From Pyrus communis (taxonomy: Eukaryota; Streptophyta; Magnoliopsida; Rosales; Rosaceae): a stretch of 64,000 bases of DNA. Location of the stretch: assembly GCF_963583255.1 (NCBI RefSeq), contig NC_084806.1, positions 25,950,735 to 26,014,734 of the forward strand, read 5' to 3'. The position numbers and the translations under genes are program-made. The notes beneath the pieces are model-generated. The model did no database searches. It worked only from the letters and a program-made list of their open reading frames with translations, and was not told the origin of the DNA. This document shows positions 47,767 through 59,687 of the stretch, in pieces. Each line of letters opens with the position of its first letter. Positions within the stretch are counted from its first letter, which is position 1.

Positions 47767-49935
47767 TGTGACAGCGCGTTTAGGATTTTTCGTATCGTAG
47801 GGGTGAAATAACGGTTTTGCCCCTAGTATGTTTGTTTCGTTGTGTGGTCGTTTTTGGAATTTGGCTAGCTGTTTTTGGACCACACACGCACCCACACACT
47901 TTCATCCCCATCTTCTTCCTGTCCCGAGTCCCTCTCTCTCTCCCTTTCCTATCTTCTTCGTACGGACAACACCAAAACCATCGGAAACGTTACGGATCGA
48001 GGAATCAAATTACATATTTGTGCTCGTGAGGTTCTTAAGAGTTCAACCATACCCATTTCAGGTAAGGGAACCATCGTTTTCACGTCGAACCCGTGATACT
48101 CAATTCGGGGTACTGTTCATGCACATGTAAATTCATGTGTTTTTGGGAATTTCAAGTTTGTAGGAAGCTTGGTGAGGTCTTTAGGAGGCTCGGGGTGGTT
48201 CGTTTGAAGGTTTTGGACGTCGGGATCGTGAGTTGCAGGTTTGGCCAGATTTGGTGGAGTTTTCCTGGAGAGATTCCGTTGGTTTTAGTGCTTGAAAGTG
48301 GTAAGGATTTGTTCCTCTTGTTGTAAGCTTCATTTTGGTACCAATTTCGTGAAATTTGGGTGAAAAATGAGTAAGTTATGAAGTTTGGAAATTTTCCTAG
48401 TTTTCTGACGACGACGACGACGCCGGAGTTTGGCCGGAGAAGATGACGGAATATTTTGTTAGTTTGGACGGAATATTCCTAACAGCGTTAACGGAATCTG
48501 TCAGACTTAACGGAATATTCCTGACGGCGTTAACTGACGCCGTCAGTGTGCCAGGCACGTGCCTGCGCGTGGGCAGCGCGTGTGGCAGTGCCTTGGCCGG
48601 TGCGTGGGGGCGCATGCAGTGTCAGAAAATTATTTTAAAAATATGGGGATGTTCGTGAGGTTGAGTAGATCACGTTGGTGTATTCATACACCCCATTTGA
48701 GCATTGTATAAGAAGTTATTTCGTAATGTTGGTTATGTGCTTTAAAATTAACGTTTTTATAGTTGTTTCGCATATAGGTGAGACCTATCCCGAGGACGAG
48801 CGTAGTCACTTGAGGCAAGGGGGTTATGACCCTTCTACATACCAATGAGTGGGCTTTTGGTTTTCCGTATATACCTATATACTTGTGTTTTTCCCATAAA
48901 GTGAAATGAAGCGCTTATATGTTTTATATGCCATGCATTATGTTCGCCTGTTTACTTATGCATTATTAGTTGCATATATACTTATGATTGGTGTTACGGA
49001 CGCATAGGTAAGTGCCAGGTAAGTTATGGTTTATGTTTATGTTTAGTAGTGATTTGAGATGCATAGAGAGCTCATAACCTGCACCCCCAGAGTTAGTGCT
49101 CCCACCCAGAGTAGGGCATAGTCCTTCACGTGATGTTCACCTCCCGCACCACACGCTCATCTTGGATCCAAGTTAGGTGCACAGTCCTGTCGTACAGACC
49201 ACTTTAGGTGGTTCCGACTCGTAGGTGACCCGCGATTATTCGCCCAGTCTTCACGTGATCGTAGCACTTAAGCGTATTTATTTACACCAGTCTTGTCGTA
49301 CAGACCACTTTAGGTGGTTCTGACTTGTGTGCAGGTATATTAAGTGAGTTGGGGATTTGAGCTCTAGATTTAGCCGTATAGGTCACGTTAGGTGACTTCG
49401 GCTGACATATTATATGGCATTGATTTGACATTACTTGAGTACTTGCATTTTGTTTAGAGGCATTCGACATGGCATATTTCTGAGCATGTTTTATATATAT
49501 GTGCATACTCTATTTTCTGGGAAACTATACAGGTTTTACAACGAGGGGTTAGTACTTTTAATATTGAAATGATTTTGAAAAGCTTTGTTTTTGCCCACTC
49601 ACACTTTCTGTTTTGCGCCCCTCCAGGTTCTAGTTTGGTTTGCTCTGTTGGTGGCTCTCGAGGGATTCGGCATATCTGACAGATTATCACTAGTGTAGGA
49701 CCACCTTTGGGTGTGTTTATTTAGTGTTTGTTTCTCCCGGACTGCACTAGGTCTTCCGTGCTCTGAACTTTGTTTTTCACACTTACGCTTGCACGTGTAT
49801 GTTATTTACCTTGTGTATACCTTGGTTTTTATTTATTCGTACTTTTATTATTATTCTTAACTTCCGCACTGTGCACATGGTTACGTCACTTCTACGTGAC
49901 AGCCAGCATGCCCTGATGTCGGTTGAGGTTTGTCA
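47767..49935 (+). repeat. 5' LTR of the chromovirus
   Basis: 2169 bp. Contains a (GAC)n-like GACGACGACGACG at about 48407-48420, reduced in the 3' LTR, GT-rich segments, and three imperfect palindromic motifs at 49191-49219, 49294-49326 and 49373-49406. The first two read CGTACAGACCACTTTAGGTG; the third is diverged. ORFs within it are not genes. Confidence 0.93.
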
Positions 49936-50014
49936 GTTTGGTATCAGAGCCTAGGTTTGGCAGTCCTGTACTTTTATAAGTATTCTAATTGTTTTGGTGT
50001 CTTCTGTCAAAATT

Positions 50015-51380
50015 ATGCCACCTCGTAGGGATCCACGTCACTCTGCTAAGCTTAGTTTCCCCGATGTAGCTCAGCTGGGGGAAGCTATCGCCACTGCTAT
50101 TCAGTCGGCGCTCCGCCCTCCCCAGAGGACTCCTCTGGAGACTATGTACAATCTGAAGCTAGATAAGTTCGAGGGCCACGAGGGTTTTGAGGGAGCGGAG
50201 TGGTGGTTAGAACATATTAAGAAGACCTTTCGTGTTCTGCATAATCAAAGGAATCGCCTTGTTGAGAAGTGGGTTAAGACGACATCTTGGTTTTTGGGTA
50301 AGGATTCGGCATCCTGGTGGGAGCAAGAGGTTCGTCGTTTGTCCCCAGAGGAGAGGATTGATTGGAAGGTGTTCAGAGAGCTGTTCAGGAGATGGTTTGT
50401 GCCTCTTGAGTATATAGACCGCAAAAAGCAGGAATTCACTGAGTTGAGGCAGGGGAAGTTGACGGCGAACGAGTACTATCGGAGGTTTACTGACTTGTCC
50501 CCGTTATCATCTGGATGTTGCTGGCAATCCAGCAGAGATGCTCTGTCGTTTCCGTTTGTGTACTAAGAAGAAGAAGTGGCGTTCGATGGCGACCACTACC
50601 CCTTATGACACCTACCAGGAGTTCTATGAGATTCTGTTGAGGATTGAGGATTCCGAGAACATGCCCAGTGAGAGTGATGAGGAAGAAAAATATGGTAACC
50701 AGAGGAAAGATGACAAGGGCAAGGGTTAGGCGTCTCTCGGACCTCGCAAGACCTAGAGCTTTAAGCGGGGTGGAACCAGTTCTAGTTCTTCTAGCGATGG
50801 TTTTAGTGCCACTGGTCAAGGTCGTGGTGGTAGATTTGCTGGTGGTGCTAGAGGCCAGAGGCAGAGTGATGCTGGTAGAGGAAGAGCTCTAGTTTGCCGC
50901 AGGTGTAATAATCGACATTTTGGTGAGTGCAGACGGGGCAGCAGTGGTTGCTTCACTTGTGGGCAGATGGGACATCGGGCTGCAAATTGTCCTCAGAGTC
51001 AGCTGAGGCCCCAGTAGACTTTCTTGCCACCACTTGCACCGATCCAGCAGGTTCCTGGTCCTAATAGTTATGGGCAGACGGGTCGTGGTGGTGCTTATTA
51101 CTATTAGGGTGATGCTGTTCCTTATGCCCCAGGGCAGTATCCATATCCCTAGGATCCATATTCTCAGGGTGGTTATCCCCAGTATTCTGGTGGCTATATG
51201 CCGTATCTTCCAGTTCTAGCAGGTGGGTCTCAGTGGTATCAGGGAGGACAGCCTCAGCAGGGGAAGATTGCTGCTAGTAGTGCGGGATCTTCAAGGCAGT
51301 CTGGTCAGCCTAGTCAGGGGCATGATGCACAGAGTCTTGGTGGCTAGACGAGTAGAGGTCGTGGTGGACGGCAGCAGACC
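50015..51380 (+). pseudogene. Chromovirus gag with zinc knuckle
   Basis: Starts MPPRRDPRHSAKL at 50015. The retrotransposon gag domain includes LDKFEGHEGFEGAEWWLEHI and ELRQGKLTANEYYRRFTDLS. A frameshift near 50500-50538 moves the frame by one. The new frame carries the C-x2-C-x4-H-x4-C zinc knuckle at 50949-50990 and a Gly/Gln/Tyr-rich tail. In-frame TAG codons at 50727, 50754, 51015, 51105, 51150, 51345 and 51381 sit at glutamine positions or in Gln-rich runs. Confidence 0.85.
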
Positions 51381-51383
51381 TAG

Positions 51384-54300
51384 GGACGTATTCATAATAT
51401 CTCTTTGCAGGACACTCAAAATAATCCAAACTTGATCATGGGTACGTTAAATATCCTTTGTTGTTTTGCTAGAGTATTAATTGACTGTGGTGCTACACAT
51501 TCTGTGATTTCTCATACCTTTGCTCAAGTGACGCAACCTCACCCTACACCTCTAGGGTATGATTTAGAGTTCGCTATGCCTAGAGGGGAGAGATGTATTG
51601 TAGATTGTGCGTATCCAGGGTGTCCAGTGATGGTGGATGATGTTATTATGCCAGCTGATCTTATCCCGTTGGATATTGTTGATTTTGATGTGATTTTGGG
51701 CACGGATTGGCTGCATTTCAATCGTGCCAATATTGATTGTTACGGGAAAATAGTTACATTCCATCGTCCTGAATTACTTGTGGTTACTTTTGTGGGCGAG
51801 CAGAGTAGGGTGAGACATGGCGTTATTTCTGCTATACGAGCGAAAAGGTTGTTATCGAAAGGTTGCCAGGGATACTTAACTCATGTGGTGTTGAACGATG
51901 CTGGTCCTAATAGTGTGGAGGATGTAAGGGTAGTCAAGCATTTTCCTAATGTTTTCCCTGAGGATTTACCTGGTTTGCTGCCTGACCGAGACGTGGAGTT
52001 CATCATTGATTTGCTTCCAGGTACTAATCCTATATCTTTGACTCCTTATCGTATGGCTCCTACTGTGTTGAGGGAATTGAAAGTTCAATTGCAGGAATTA
52101 GTGGATAAAGGTTTTATTCAGCTTAGTACTTCATCTTGGGGAGCTCCAATGTTGTTTATGAGAAAGAAAGACGGAACCTTGAGGTTATGTATTGATTACT
52201 GGCAATTGAATCGGGTAACGATTAAGAACCGTTATCCATTACCGCGTATTAATGATTTGTTTGATCAGCTTCGAGGTGCTTGTATATTCTCCAAGATTGA
52301 CTTGAGGTCTGGATACTATCAGCTGAAGATTAGTAGGGAGGATGTCCCTAAGACTGCTTTCAGGACTCGTTATGGTTATTACGAGTTTCTGGTTATGCCT
52401 TTTGGATTGACGAATGCACCAACTGCTTTTATGGATTTGATGAACCGAGTATTCCAGCCATATTTGGATAGATTTGTTATTGTTTTCATTGACGATATTC
52501 TGGTATACTCTAAGTCTAAATCGGAGCATGTTCGACATCTTACTTTGGTGTTGAAAAGGTTGAGGGAACACCAACTGTATGCTAAGTTTAGCAAGTGCCA
52601 GTTCTGGTTAGATCAAGTAGCATTTTTGGGGCACGTCATTTCAGCTCAAGGTATCTTGGTGGATCCTCAAAAGGTGGCAACTATGGAGATGTGGGAGTAA
52701 CCGCGAACCGTCACTGAGGTAAGGAGTTTCCTTGGTTTAGCAAGGTATTATCGATGGTTTGTTAAGGATTTTTCTGTGATTGCTTTACCACTGACGAGGT
52801 TAACGAGGAAAGATGTTAAATTTGAGTGGGATGATAAGTGTGAGCAGAGTTTCCAGCAGTTGAAGTATTGTCTCACTAATGCACCTGTTTTGGCACTCCC
52901 GGACGATAGTGGTGACTTCAAGGTCTATAGTGATGCTTCCTTGAATGGTCTGGGATGCGTGTTGATGCAACATGGTAGGGTAATTGCTTATACTTCACGA
53001 CAATTGAAACCTCATGAGTTGAATTACCCTACACATGATTTGGAGTTAGTGGCCATCATCTTTCCGTTGAAGTTGTGGAGACATTATCTTTATGGAGAGA
53101 AATGCAAGATCTTTATAGATCATAAGAGTCTTCAGTATCTTTTCACGCAGAGGGATCGTAATCTTTGTCAGCAGAGGTGGTTGGAACTGCTTAGTGATTA
53201 TGATTGCACGATTAATTATCACCCTGGTCATACAAATGTGGTAGCTGATGCACTTAGTAGGAAGTCTCAAGGCCGTATTAATGCATTGTACGCTAGTCGC
53301 GTTCCTCTTCTGGCAGTCTTAAGATCCATAGGAGTGAGGCTAGAGGCAGAAGATCGAGAGGTGGCTTTACTTGCTAATTTTCAAGTTAGGCCAATTTTAG
53401 TTGATCGTGTGCTTGAAGCTCAAGTAGTTGATGAGGAAACTCAAGAAATAATCCAAGCTCGAGATCAAGGGAGGAGGAAAGACCTCAGAGTTCGTGAATC
53501 GAATGGCATGCTTATGCAGGAGGGTAGGATGTTTGTGCCTAATAATTTGGATTTAAAGAAAGCAATTCTCGATGAAGCACATATCTCGGCTTATGCTATG
53601 CATCCAGGTGCTACTAAAATGTATCATACCATTCGACCATTTTATTATTGGCCGGGTATGAAGAGGGAGATAGCTGAGTATGTTAGTAGGTGTGCTGTTT
53701 GCTAGCAAGTTAAAGCTAAAAGGAATAAGCCTTTTGGGTTGTTGCAGCCGCTTCCCGTTCCAGAGTGGAAATGGGAAAACATTACTACGGATTTTATGTA
53801 CAAGCTTCCGCGTACGCATAATGGTTTTGACGGCATCTGGGTGATTGTTGATCGGCTTACTAAGTCAGCACATTTCATTCCAGTGAGGGAGAAGTATTCT
53901 TTGGGCCGATTAGCGGAGTTGTTCATCTCGAAGATCATGAAGTACCATGGTGTTCCTGTGAGTATTGTTTCGGATCGTGACCCCAGATTTACTTCTAAAT
54001 TTTGGGTGGCTTTTCAGGAAGCTTTGGGTACGAGATTACTTTATAGTACGGCATATCATCCTCAGACAGATGGACAGTCAGAGAGAACTATTCAAACGTT
54101 GGAGGATATGTTGAGATCTTCGATGTTGCAGTTTGGCGATGCTTGGCACCAGCGGTTGGATTTAATGGAATTTGCCTACAACAACAGCTTTCATTCGAGT
54201 ATCGGCATGGCATCATTTGAGGCGTTGTATGGTAGATCTTGTCGCACATCCTTGTGTTGGTCAGAGGTCAGAGAAAGAGTTTTGGTGGGCCCGGAGATTG

Positions 54301-54590
54301 TTGAGGAGACTACTCAAAATGTTCAGGTAATCAAGTCTAACCTGAAGGCGGCCCATGATCAACAAAAGAGCTTAGCATATCGGTATGCTACTGACAGAGT
54401 GTATGAGGTTGGCGATTGGGTGTTTCTAAAGCTTTCACCGTGGAGAGGCGTTGTACGGTTTGGAAAGAAAAGTAAGATGAGTCCCAAGTATATCGGACCG
54501 TACATGATCACTAAGCGAGTTGGTGAGGTGGCTTACAGGCTGGAGTTGCCTTCTGAGCTAGCTAAAGTACATAACATTTTTACGTGTCTA
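51384..54590 (+). pseudogene. Chromovirus pol: protease, reverse transcriptase, RNase H, integrase
   Basis: One frame throughout, interrupted only by TAA at 52698 and TAG at 53703. Protease: [12 protein letters not shown] near 51476-51511 and [20 protein letters not shown], the catalytic FIDDILVYS (about 52483-52509), FLGHVIS. RNase [29 protein letters not shown]. Integrase: a zinc-binding region ending RCAVC-stop-QVK, the core with TTDFM, VSDRDPRF and PQTDGQSERT, and the GDWVFLKLSPWRG C-terminal motif. Nearly complete apart from the stops. Confidence 0.92.
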
Positions 54591-54832
54591 TGCTTCGACA
54601 TTATGTTGCGGATCCGTCTCATGTGATACCTCCTCAACCCTTGGAAATTAATCTGGATTTGACTTATGATGAGGAACCATTGACGATTCTGGATTGGAAG
54701 GAAAAGGTTTTGAGGAATAAGATAGTAAATTTGGTGAAAGTTTTATGGAAGAATCATACCGTGGAGGAGGCTACTCGGGAAACTGAAGATCGGATGAGAG
54801 ATTTGTATCATCGGTTGTTCTTTGATCGCTAG
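54590..54832 (+). pseudogene. Chromovirus chromodomain, frameshifted from integrase
   Basis: A frame change near 54580-54590 separates it from integrase. It reads EEPLTILDWKEKVLRNK, then VKVLWKNHTVEEATRE and ends DLYHRLFFDR, the chromodomain pattern of Tekay/Del elements that targets heterochromatin. The stop is at 54830-54832; a purine tract precedes the 3' LTR at 54879. Confidence 0.85.
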
Positions 54833-54878
54833 TGGTTGTTATGAATTTCGGGACGAAATTTTTTTAAGGTAGGTAGGT

Positions 54879-57037
54879 TATGACAGCCTGTCTCGGATTT
54901 TTCGTACCGTAAGGGTGAAATGACGATCTTGCCCCTAGTATGTTTGTTTCGTTGTGTGGTCATTTTTGGAATTTGGCTGGCTATTTTTGGACCACACACA
55001 CACCCACACTTTCATCCCCATCTTCTTCCTGTCCCGAGTCCCTCTCTCTCTCCCTTTCCTATCTTCTTCGTATGGACAACACCAAAACCATCAAAAACGT
55101 TGCGGATCGAGGAAACAAATTACATATCTGTGCTCGTGAGGTTCTTAGGAGTTCAACCATACCCATTTCAGGTAAGGGAACCATCGTTTTCACGTCGAAC
55201 CCGAGATACTCAATTCGGGGTACTGTTCATGCACACGTTAATTCATGTGTTTTTGGGAATTTCAAGTTTGTAGGAATCTTGGTGAGATCCTTAGGAGGCT
55301 CGGGGTGGTTCGTTTGAAGGTTTTGGACATCGGGATTATGAGTTGCAGGTTTGGCCGGATTTGGTGGAGTTTTCCCGGTGAGATTTCGTTGGTTTTAGTG
55401 CTTGAAAGTGGTAAGGATTTGTTCCTCTTGTTGTAAGCTTCATTTTGGTACCAATTTCGTGAAATTTGGGTGAAAAATGAGTGAGTTATGAAGTTTGGAA
55501 AATTTCCCGGTTTTCCGACGACGCCAGAGTTTGGCCGGATAAGATGACGGAATATTTCGTTAGTTTGGACGAAATATTCCTAACGGCGTTAACGAAATCT
55601 ATCAGACTTAACGGAATATTCCTGACGGCGTTAACTAACGCCGTCAGTGTGCCAGGCACGTGCCTGCGCATGGGCAACGCGTGTGGCCGTGGCTTGGCCG
55701 GCGCGTGGGGGCGCGTGCAGTGTCAGAAAATTATTTTAAAAATATAGGGATGTTCGTGAGGTTGAGTAGATCACGTTGGTGTATTCGTACACCCCATTTG
55801 AGCATTGTATGAGAAGTTATTTCGTAATGTTGGTTATGTGCTTTAAAATTAACGTTTTTATAGTTGTTTCACATATAGGTAAGACCTATCCTGAGGACGA
55901 GCGCAGTCACTCGAGGCAAGGGGGTTACGACCCTTCTACATACCAGTGAGTGGGCTTTTGGTTTTCCGTATATACCTATATACTTGTGTTTTTCTCAGAA
56001 AGTGAAATGAAGCATTTATATGTTTTATATGCCATGCATTATGTTTGCCCGTTTACTTATGCATTATTAGTTGCATATATACTTATGGTTGGTGCTGCGG
56101 ATGCACAAGTAAGTACCAGGTAATTTATGGTTTATGTTTATGTTTAGTAATGATTTGAGATGCATAGAGAGCTCATAACCTGCACCTCCAATGTTAGTGC
56201 TCCCACCCAGAGTATGGCATAGTCCTTCACGTGATGTTCACCTCCCGCACCACACGCTCATCTTGGATCCAAGTTAGGTGCACAGTCTTGTCGTACAGAC
56301 CACTTTAGATGGTTCCGACTCGTAGGTGACCCGCGATTATTCGCCCAGTCTTCACGTGATCGTAGCACTTGAGCGTATTTATTTACACCCATGTCTTGTC
56401 GTACAGACCACTTTAGGTGGTTCCGACTTGTGTGCAGGTATAGTTAGTGAGTTGGGGATTTGAGCTCTAGATTCAGCCGTACAGGTCACGTTAGGTGACT
56501 TCGTCTGACAGATTATATGGCATTGATTTGACATTACCTGAGTACTTGCATTTGTTTAGAGGCGTTCGATATGGCATAATTCTGAGCATGTTTTATATAT
56601 ATGTGCATACTCTATTTTCTGGGAAACTATACAGGTTTTACGGCGAAGGGTTAATACTTTTAATATTGAAATGATTTTGAAAAGCTTTGTTTTTGCCCAC
56701 TCACACTTTCTGTTTTGCACCCCTCCAGGTTCTAGTTTGGTTAGCTCTGTTGGTGGCTCTCGAGGGATTCGGCATATCTGACAGATTATCACCAATGTAG
56801 GACCACCTTTGGGTGTGTTTATTTAGTGTTTGTTTCTCCCGGACTGCATTAGGTCTTCCGTGCTTTGAACTTTGTTTTTCACACTTGCGCTTGCACGTGT
56901 ATGTTATTTACCTTGTGTATAGCTTGGTTTTTATTTATTCGTATTTTTATTATTATTCTTAGCTTCCGCACTGTGCACATGGTTACGTCACTTCCACGTG
57001 ACAGCCAACATGCCCTGATCTCGATCGGGGTGTGTCA
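54879..57037 (+). repeat. 3' LTR of the chromovirus
   Basis: 2159 bp, colinear with the 5' LTR. Visible differences are mostly C/T and A/G transitions plus small indels, including loss of GAC units near 55518. Confidence 0.93.
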
Positions 57038-57042
57038 TTGGT

Positions 57043-57492
57043 ATTGTTATACTTTTTAGAAAAACTGTTCTACTATGCTGTGAGAAGTTGTTGAGTGTTT
57101 GGTAAACTTTTTTTTGTAATAATATCTGAGTGTTTGGTAAAGTTTTATATAAATTGCAGTAAATATGTTAAATGACTAAAAAGAATATGGTATATAATGT
57201 GATATAATAATTGTCAAAGAAAATACTGTAGGAGTAATGATTGTAATTTTGTAAAATATGTGAAGGTATACTTGTCATTTAAAAATTTCATTAAATGAGC
57301 ATTGATTACTATGCTTTGAAAACAAAGCACTTTTTTATAAGCATGGTATACACCATGCTTCTGCTTTTCTAATTGGCAGTAGTTTTTTATTTTTTTTAAA
57401 ATCACTTTTTTGTTTTACCAAACACATTTGATGTTCCTGATGTTTTTAATAAGCTGCTTTTTTTAAAAGCACTAGAATCCCAAACCATCCCT
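57043..57492. mobile_element. Possible small hAT-like MITE hosting the chromovirus
   Basis: The combined sequence AGGGCTACC|TTGGTATTGTTATAC at the left (47753-47766 joined to 57043) and CCCAAACCATCCCTTA at 57480-57494 form weak inverted ends. The interior is AT-rich with AAAGCACTTTTTTATAAGC-type inverted segments. No clear 8-bp duplication, so tentative. Confidence 0.35.
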
Positions 57493-57529
57493 TATTCTCC
57501 AGACACTTTTGATGTTCTTGATTTTTTTA

Positions 57530-57955
57530 AATGGTCCCACAACTTTAACCCAATTGGGGCAATGATCCCTCAACTAAAAACTTATGACCAATGGTCCCTT
57601 AACTCCACAAAATGTGCAGTTATGGTCATTTTCGTCAATCCCGTTAGAACTTTCATAAAAAACGAGTAAAATAAGAAGAATCATTGTTACAATCGGATTA
57701 AAGTTGGGAGACCGTTGCTCCAATTAGGTTAAAGTTAAAGGACCATTTCTCTTATTTGATTAAAGTTGAGGGACCATTTATACAATTTTCTCATTTAGTT
57801 TCTCATATTTGCCTCTTGATTCAGCCTCACACGCATTGCACGTGACTCATTTTGACAGAAGTTTTAATGAAGTTGACGAAAATGACCATAGCTGCACATT
57901 TTGATAAGTTGAGGGATCATTACTCCAATTGAGTTAAAATTGAGGAACCATTGCT
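57530..57955. mobile_element. MITE with long inverted repeats (GGTCCC...CCCTCAACT type)
   Basis: About 45-bp inverted ends: ATGGTCCCACAACTTTAACC...ATCCCTCAACT at the left, and the reverse complement with several mismatches at 57908-57953. Related phrases AAAGTTGAGGGACCAT recur internally. No coding capacity. Superfamily uncertain. Confidence 0.6.
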
Positions 57956-59685
57956 ACAATTTTCTCTTTAAAAGCACTTCTATTTAGTATACATCAAGAT
58001 TTTTAAGGAAAAAAAAAAAAAAAACAAATGCTTCATGTAAAGACACTTTAACTAATTTAACAAAAAAAAAAACAAAAACAAAAAAAAAAGACACTTTAAC
58101 TGCTTCTTGAATGAAGCACACAATCGATTCTTTTAGAAATTACTTCAAATGCTCTTCTCAATTTAAAGTAACTTTTAATTTGTTATGTCAAATATTATTA
58201 GTTATTTTAAAATCACTTTCAAACCAACACGGAAGTGTTTTACAAGCCAATACGATTTGCATCATGATTCAATTGTGGGCATTATATGACAAGAAAATTA
58301 TCGATGGAGATCAAAGCTCTAATTAAAAGTAAAGAAAAATCATGATACAAAGGACACTTTAAATCTGTATCCATGGAAAAGTGTGATGTGGTATGATGGC
58401 AAAAAGAATTTAAAATGTAATGTTAGTTGAGTGTCTGACTAAATCCCAAGCCATGTCCTGATTAAAAGAGGAAAATCCTAAATGCCCACTATAGCTTATT
58501 AAAGACTAATGAACAATTAGACTATGAACATGATTTTTATTTTAAACAAATAATATTATCTGTATTAAGGAGAATGAATGTGTTTAACACAATAGGCTAA
58601 CAACAAAGTAGTTCAAATTCATTTTTAGCAATAATCGAACCTAAGATATTTCACTTATACCCAAATTAATTAGGAGCATTCATATACGTGGTCCACTAAA
58701 TTCGAATTTATATGTCCCAATATTTAGCTTGGTTGGTATAACAGTTCATCCTTATACACGTGGTCATGAATTCAATCCTCTCTCTCTCCCATCATTGCTA
58801 TTTGGAAAGAAAAAAATAGATAGGAATTAAACATGCGGATAAATGGTTGAGATTCCCAATTTAACAACATATGCATGTCTATTTTAATGTTTAAATTAAA
58901 GATAATGTTAGAAAAATTAAATTTGTAGAGAAAATTTTGGAAACTAAAAGATATGGAAGTTAATGATTGGTTTATTACTTAAACGTTGATAAACGTGCTT
59001 ATTCCTATTGATGATACATCATTTAATTTGTAAATTTAGTCTCCCTAGCATTACCCTTAAATTAAAAATAGTTCGACAAGGAAACAATTTTTATGTACAC
59101 AAGAAAATTAATGCAGTGTAATATATGAAATAATATGCATTGTGTGTAATATTATGAGGAAATATTTTCTATATATCCAGAATACAAGTTGGTATATCAC
59201 GTGTTATAATATAAGCAGAGAATAAATATATTTTTTAATATCCCTCCACTTGTACTATGACATGCCATGTACCACCTTGTGTTCTGTATACCGAAAGAAT
59301 AATACTGGCATTGCCCCTTGGAAAGATTAGCTCATTCTCCCACTTATAAATAACTTATTTTGACCATAAAAAATTCATAATTGAAACCATTTAATTTCTT
59401 AATCTTCGTTTGAAGACCATTCTTACAAAAGAATCATTTGAAACGAAGATCGTGTTGTCATTCAAATGTATCAAATAAAGGAACGATTTGTTTTTAATGT
59501 GTTAATGCCTATGATTATTTGATACATTATAATGATAAATCATTTCCAATTCGAATGATCTTTTGTGGGAGTAATCTTCAAATAAAGAATATGAAAGTGA
59601 ATGATCCCAATTATAAAATTCTACAATAAAATATATTATTTGCAAGTAGAAAAATAAGCTAAATAATATGTCACCAATAAGAAAT
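57956..59685. other. AT-rich intergenic DNA, no gene recognised
   Basis: A-runs at 58010-58090; a possible SINE-like head at about 58722-58785 (AGCTTGGTTGGTAT followed by GTCATGAATTCAATCCTC); otherwise featureless to the eye. Confidence 0.35.
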
Positions 59686-59687
59686 AG

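Larger units (their letters stand above)
47767..57037 (+). mobile_element. Complete chromodomain Ty3 retrotransposon (Tekay/Del-like), mutated
   Basis: 9.27 kb with LTRs at 47767-49935 (2169 bp) and 54879-57037 (2159 bp), flanked by TTGGT (47762-47766 and 57038-57042). The 5' LTR starts TG and ends CA; the 3' LTR starts TA through mutation. The tRNA-iMet primer site TGGTATCAGAGCC is at 49939-49951. gag-pol reads gag, zinc knuckle, protease, RT, RNase H, integrase, chromodomain. Long LTRs and the C-terminal chromodomain support the Tekay/Del chromovirus lineage. Many stops make it non-autonomous now. It is inserted beside or inside a small MITE. Confidence 0.93.

Noticed and set aside
47817..48658. 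Multiple overlapping ORFs, duplicated at 54920-55747
   Set aside because: Located in the two LTRs of the chromovirus; parallel copies without domain signal.
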